This document shows positions 61,201 to 64,000 of a stretch of 64,000 nucleotides of DNA, piece after piece; position 1 is the first letter of the stretch, and the number at the start of each line of letters is the position of its first letter. A model generated the notes under the pieces. The model was not told the origin of the DNA and made no database searches. It saw only the letters and a list, made by a program, of their open reading frames with translations. The position numbers and the translations under genes were made by a program. The stretch comes from Cafeteria roenbergensis (Eukaryota > Sar > Bigyra > Bicosoecida > Cafeteriaceae). The DNA lies in assembly GCA_008330645.1 (NCBI GenBank), contig VLTN01000013.1, forward strand, positions 1 through 64,000. Direction: 5' to 3'.

Positions 61201-64000
61201 GGAGATCGATGCCTACTCGTCCGACGCCAGCGAGAGCTTCGAGCCGGCGCGGCGGGCGGCCCGCGAGGGCCTCCTGCAGTCCATCTACGACGCTGGCATG
61301 TATTCCTTCGACAAGCTGCGCGTGGGTCCCTACGGGGGCGTTTGCGGGAACTCGGCCGTGGTGGGGGCACGCAACCTGGGCTGCGAGTGCAACCAGGGCA
61401 TGCACAACGTGTTCCTGACCGAGATGGTGGCGGGGGCGCCGGTGGTGAGCCCGCAGGGGACGCTGGTGACGCCCTACTTCTTCGAGCGGCGGCCCGAGGG
61501 CGACGTGTTCTTCGAGTCGTGCGGCGTGCCCGTGGACTACCGGCCGCAGTCGGAGCAGCCGATCGTGTTCGGGCAGTCGGCGTCCTTCTCAGGGGACACG
61601 GCGGGCCTCGGCACCGGCATGCAGCGCGGCATCCGCGCCGCCTTCTCCTTCGCCAACTCCCTCGGCGGCATCAACGGCAAGGAGGTGCGCCTCGTGTCCT
61701 TCGACGACGCCTACAACCCCGCCCGGGCCATCAGCAACACGAAGGAGGCGCTCGCAGCGCACAGGGTGTTCGGGTACATTGGCTCCACCGGCACGCCCAC
61801 GGCCAGCGCGGTGTTCCCGCTGGTGACCGAGGCGGAGGTGCCGTGGATTGGCCCGCTCACGGGCGCGGGGTTCCTTCGTTCCCCCTTCGTCCCCACCATC
61901 GTCAACGCCCGCGCCTCCTACACGGACGAGTGCGCCGCCATGACCAAGGACCTGGTCGCTCGCGGCATCACCAAGGTGGCCTTCTTCGGCCAGGACGACT
62001 CCTTCGGGGGCGCCGGGCTCAGTGGCATCACGCTCTCCCTGCGCTTCCACCGGCTCTCCCTCATGGTGGACAGCCGCTACCCCAAGGGGACGCAGGCGGT
62101 CCACGCGGGGATCGTGGCGATGCTCTCCCTGCCCGAGCCGCCCGAGGCCGTCGTCATGTTCGGCACCTCCAAGCCTCTGGGCCGGTTCGCGGCCATTCTG
62201 CGGGTCACGTTCGACCGCCTCGGCTACAGGCAGCCGCTGCTGTACGCGACCTCCTTCGTGGGGGCCCGGGCGTTCCGCCAGGCGACGATGGAGGCCATGG
62301 CCGTGGAGGCGTCCACCCCCGTCGCCAACTACCTGGACGGGCTGTACGTGGCGTCGGTGGTGCCCGTGCCGGACGACCCCGGCCACCCGCTCGTTGCGGC
62401 ATACCAGCAGGACATGCGGTCCGCCGGCCTGGTCACGGAGGGGGCTCCGTCCGCCGGGCAGGCGTCCAAGTTCGAGTACGAGAGCCTCGAGGGCTGGCTC
62501 GTGGGCCGGCTGACCACCATGGCGCTCCAGCGGTCCGCGTCCTCCACGCGCGCTGACTTCCTGAAGGCCTTCTACACCACCTCCTTCTTCCAGGTGGCGG
62601 CCGGCAGCCAGGCGCTGGGGCCCTTCGTTGACGGGCAGTGCAACCAGGGCATGCGCAGCATCTGGATCATCACGGCCAACGCCAACCCGGGCGTCGCCAC
62701 CGGCACGGTCGGGGACTTTTCGCTCGTGAACGCGTACGACTTCTCGGCCCTGGGCTGCGGCGTGCTGGCGGAGTACAGCAAGCCGCCCTGCCCGGACGGC
62801 AGCGAGCGGGTGTCGCTCAGCAACGACACGGAGGCCTTCACCTGCCACAAGTGCGCTCGCGGGTTCTTCAGCTCGGGAGGCGCGCCCTGCAGCGAGTGCC
62901 CGGCGGGGTCGGTCGCGCCGGACGAGGGCATGCCCTCGTGCCTCAAGTGCGGCCCTGGTCGCTTCCAGGACCGCCCTGGCCAGACCGCGTGCCTCAACTG
63001 CGACATCTTCAGCTTCAGCACGGGGGAGGCCAACGCCGGCTGCGTGGCGTGCGGGCCCAACGCGCTCACCTTCACCGAGGGGGCGACCTCCCGGGCGGCG
63101 TGCGCGTGCAACAGCGGGTTCTTCGGCATGCCCAGCGTGGAGCCCGACCCGGCAGTGCTGCAGGCCGTCCGGGCGGGCGCCTCCCCGCCCCCGCTGCCCG
63201 GCGCCGACGGGTCCATGGAACCCGTCCAGCTCCAAGCCGGCAGCATGTTCGTGCCCATCGTCGCGCCCGACGGAATCTGCCGCGCCTGCCCTCACGGGGC
63301 GCGGTGCTGCCGCAGCGACGGGGAGGGGTCCAGCGCCCACACCGAGTCCGCATCCGCGGCGTCGTCATCGGCCTCGTCCGGCTCGTCCGGCAACGTCTCG
63401 GAGGCCGTCGCCGCGCTGCGCTGCCGCTCCGGCACGCACACCCCGCTGCCGCTCCCCGGCTTCGTCGAGTCCACCCGCCTGCCAGCCACCATGGTGCTGT
63501 GCAGCCCCGCGTCCGCGTGCGAGGGGGTGGCGCAGGAGGCGCAGCTCAACGCCTCCCAGCGGTGCGCCCCCGGCTACGGCGGGCTGCACTGCGGCAAGTG
63601 CGTCGAAGGGTACTACAACTTCTACGGCGTGTGCAACAGCTGCGGCACTGACCTGGAGGCCTGGGGCCGCGCCGCCGGAATGCTGCTGTTCATCCTCGTC
63701 ATCGTGCTGTCGGCGCTGGAGCTGTCCTCCCGCAAGAGCACCTACACGGGGCTGGGGCTGATGCTCAACAGCCTCCAGATCGGGGGCCTCTTCAACGCCA
63801 TCTTCGCCCGCTGGCCCCCCATGACGGACAGCTTCTACGCCGCGGCCGCCGTGGTCACCTTCCGCCTCGACTCGTTCAGCCCCGAGTGCAAGCTGCAGAG
63901 CTTGTACCCGCGCGACATCTTCGAGCGGCAGATCCTGTGGCTGGTCCTCCCCTTCGGCTTCGCGGCGGTTTATATCGCCATCTACGGCGCGGTCCTGGCC
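58289..64000 (+). CDS. Giant receptor-like protein: three LivJ-type binding domains, Cys-rich stalk, membrane domain (runs off window)
   Basis: The ATG at 58289 (acaATG) opens a signal peptide (MRAFAAVAFVATASLCWAEP) and the frame stays open for 1,904 codons to the window edge. After about 260 residues come three tandem type I periplasmic-binding-protein (ANF-receptor/LivJ) domains. Each opens alike: LVLGQSTPLTG (about 270), LVFGQVVPFSA (about 668) and IVFGQSASFSGDTAG (about 1091). Each repeats family landmarks such as INGKEVRLVSFDDAYNPA, NVRAAYADE/NIRASYDDE/NARASYTDE and FFGQDDSFGGAGL. A Cys-rich, GCC2/GCC3-like stalk follows (from about 1500: CHKCARGFFSSGGAPCSECP), then CVEGYYNFYGVCNSCG (about 1771). 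Membrane helices begin with AAGMLLFILVIVLSALEL (about 1795) and LPFGFAAVYIAIYGAVLA (at the edge). Binding of small amino-acid-like ligands and signalling through the membrane domain are inferences. Confidence 0.9.
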   Translation, partial: MRAFAAVAFVATASLCWAEPLRFQLDVPDQVEALVDVALSNGWARIAFARLPSFSAGQAAADSQAEAALNLTLRNHNLPQWALDDAQVVVATPLTSAAMAAAAASAASSASARLALLATSCASGEGSNDPAAAAASVGAPSAAPGQPALRLPPAGSLCVRVLPPAMEAARGSNVTAAGEAWAAGPGATARTAAAAAAREWEGLSYGPVTSLCGANCSSGVLRQAFVWEYVLGPDTAPPSGAGVRRFLETGTSNRTRCGAPTALLPPAGRSLVLGQSTPLTGAAASLGVGMQQGMIKALRGHPTSHGRRLVLLSLDDGYVPSRTAANARKLVEEVGIFAMVGSVGSATGAAVVDYLNAMRVPHIGQLSGANVFRYPPRRYTINVRAAYADEAAAMVDEVTQFGLSKVALIAQNDTYGEAGLVGLQTALSPRGLKLHSVGYYRASDIAGTTEGAIAAINGTDDHPEAVVLFALTDAAAIALPILKQQMPSAAFLLASPISPSALVAALAANPRVGSTGAAVALMDGIFIAQAVWPPRLEVGDSTREAVAWVEQEGVYAASLVALGLDAIPSADPGQWTGEDLLNAISDRSVFRVSTGAAGGGDMHLLGPYSVNCSQGMRSVIKTRISKPPAGSAAAGPGEEPFVTTITGEFKFSSCGVLDTSAIEAAEPLVFGQVVPFSALNDWAEQMVLGVRAAFDDANRDGGINGRFVQLVTADDGYNPALASIEVRRMVEEQKVLAVVGTVGTGTALAMLDYLEPLHVPLVAPVSGARELRRPFRQGVVNIRASYDDEAFLLVDTAVRAGRTRCSVFFQDDGFGRSGLEGARVALWNNGLAIHSNASYDRAVGNTSAALREMSLRTPPEAVVIFAVTAPAIEFICASSELPAWGGVWYLLPSVVGENFGEQLGDCAARVRVFVSRTLPDPGNATVGVVATFQKSVDRRCGATGACPYTSQALEGYLAARLLLQAVARAGPEIDAYSSDASESFEPARRAAREGLLQSIYDAGMYSFDKLRVGPYGGVCGNSAVVGARNLGCECNQGMHNVFLTEMVAGAPVVSPQGTLVTPYFFERRPEGDVFFESCGVPVDYRPQSEQPIVFGQSASFSGDTAGLGTGMQRGIRAAFSFANSLGGINGKEVRLVSFDDAYNPARAISNTKEALAAHRVFGYIGSTGTPTASAVFPLVTEAEVPWIGPLTGAGFLRSPFVPTIVNARASYTDECAAMTKDLVARGITKVAFFGQDDSFGGAGLSGITLSLRFHRLSLMVDSRYPKGTQAVHAGIVAMLSLPEPPEAVVMFGTSKPLGRFAAILRVTFDRLGYRQPLLYATSFVGARAFRQATMEAMAVEASTPVANYLDGLYVASVVPVPDDPGHPLVAAYQQDMRSAGLVTEGAPSAGQASKFEYESLEGWLVGRLTTMALQRSASSTRADFLKAFYTTSFFQVAAGSQALGPFVDGQCNQGMRSIWIITANANPGVATGTVGDFSLVNAYDFSALGCGVLAEYSKPPCPDGSERVSLSNDTEAFTCHKCARGFFSSGGAPCSECPAGSVAPDEGMPSCLKCGPGRFQDRPGQTACLNCDIFSFSTGEANAGCVACGPNALTFTEGATSRAACACNSGFFGMPSVEPDPAVLQAVRAGASPPPLPGADGSMEPVQLQAGSMFVPIVAPDGICRACPHGARCCRSDGEGSSAHTESASAASSSASSGSSGNVSEAVAALRCRSGTHTPLPLPGFVESTRLPATMVLCSPASACEGVAQEAQLNASQRCAPGYGGLHCGKCVEGYYNFYGVCNSCGTDLEAWGRAAGMLLFILVIVLSALELSSRKSTYTGLGLMLNSLQIGGLFNAIFARWPPMTDSFYAAAAVVTFRLDSFSPECKLQSLYPRDIFERQILWLVLPFGFAAVYIAIYGAVLA

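Noticed and set aside
1-64000. tRNA, rRNA or spliceosomal RNA genes
   Set aside because: I looked for tRNA A/B-box-like motifs and known RNA signatures and saw none that I could support by eye.

Overview
The window is 64 kb of very GC-rich nuclear DNA from a unicellular eukaryote. The evidence is spliced genes with GTG...AG introns, eukaryote-only products (a complex I subunit with a mitochondrial presequence, RER1, an MRG15-like chromodomain protein, a TEX10/IPI1-like ribosome-assembly factor), an EF-hand/CorA fusion, and huge secreted proteins. The strong GC bias, compact spacing and lineage-rich surface proteins would suit a GC-rich stramenopile flagellate or a haptophyte/pelagophyte alga. 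That is inference; no marker here fixes the species. Because of the base composition both strands carry long stop-free frames, so only frames with domain, splice-site or start-context support are annotated.

Layout. 1-10.7 kb is a mobile-element island: seven identical 72-bp tandem units, then a nearly full-length but frame-broken LINE with a reverse transcriptase and a C-terminal restriction-like endonuclease (REL). A gene for a P-loop NTPase of possible Crinkler/RHS type follows on the minus strand, its 3' end run into by the LINE tail, and then a second, 5'-truncated copy of the same LINE. 10.8-15.3 kb holds a three-exon secreted cysteine-rich protein gene, an unrecognised minus-strand gene and a coiled-coil protein gene. 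15.6-20.6 kb has an EF-hand/CorA Mg2+ transporter fusion and NDUFS7 (four exons resolved here). 20.8-23.4 kb encodes a multi-spanning membrane protein with an 11-residue repeat. 24.1-30.6 kb is a divergent pair, RER1 (three exons) and a TEX10/IPI1-like gene. 31.6-35.0 kb is another divergent pair, an unknown two-exon gene and an MRG15-like gene (three exons). 35.4-50.3 kb is one giant secreted protein gene (about 4,880 residues) with several IPT/TIG-like domains, cysteine-rich repeats and a pepsin-like domain that lacks its second catalytic aspartate. 50.5-56.8 kb has two unrecognised minus-strand genes. From 58.3 kb to the window edge runs a giant receptor-like gene with three tandem periplasmic-binding-protein (LivJ-type) domains, a cysteine-rich stalk and the start of a membrane domain.

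Themes. Housekeeping genes sit mostly in head-to-head pairs with short shared upstream regions. All 14 splice donors I could place start with GTG, most with GTGAGC. Four introns are stop-free and a multiple of three long, so retention would not break the frame. The two giant secreted or surface genes look like cell-surface adhesion/sensing machinery. The most unusual items are the degenerate aspartic-protease domain in a TIG-type giant, the triple binding-protein receptor, and the NTPase gene lying between two LINE copies.
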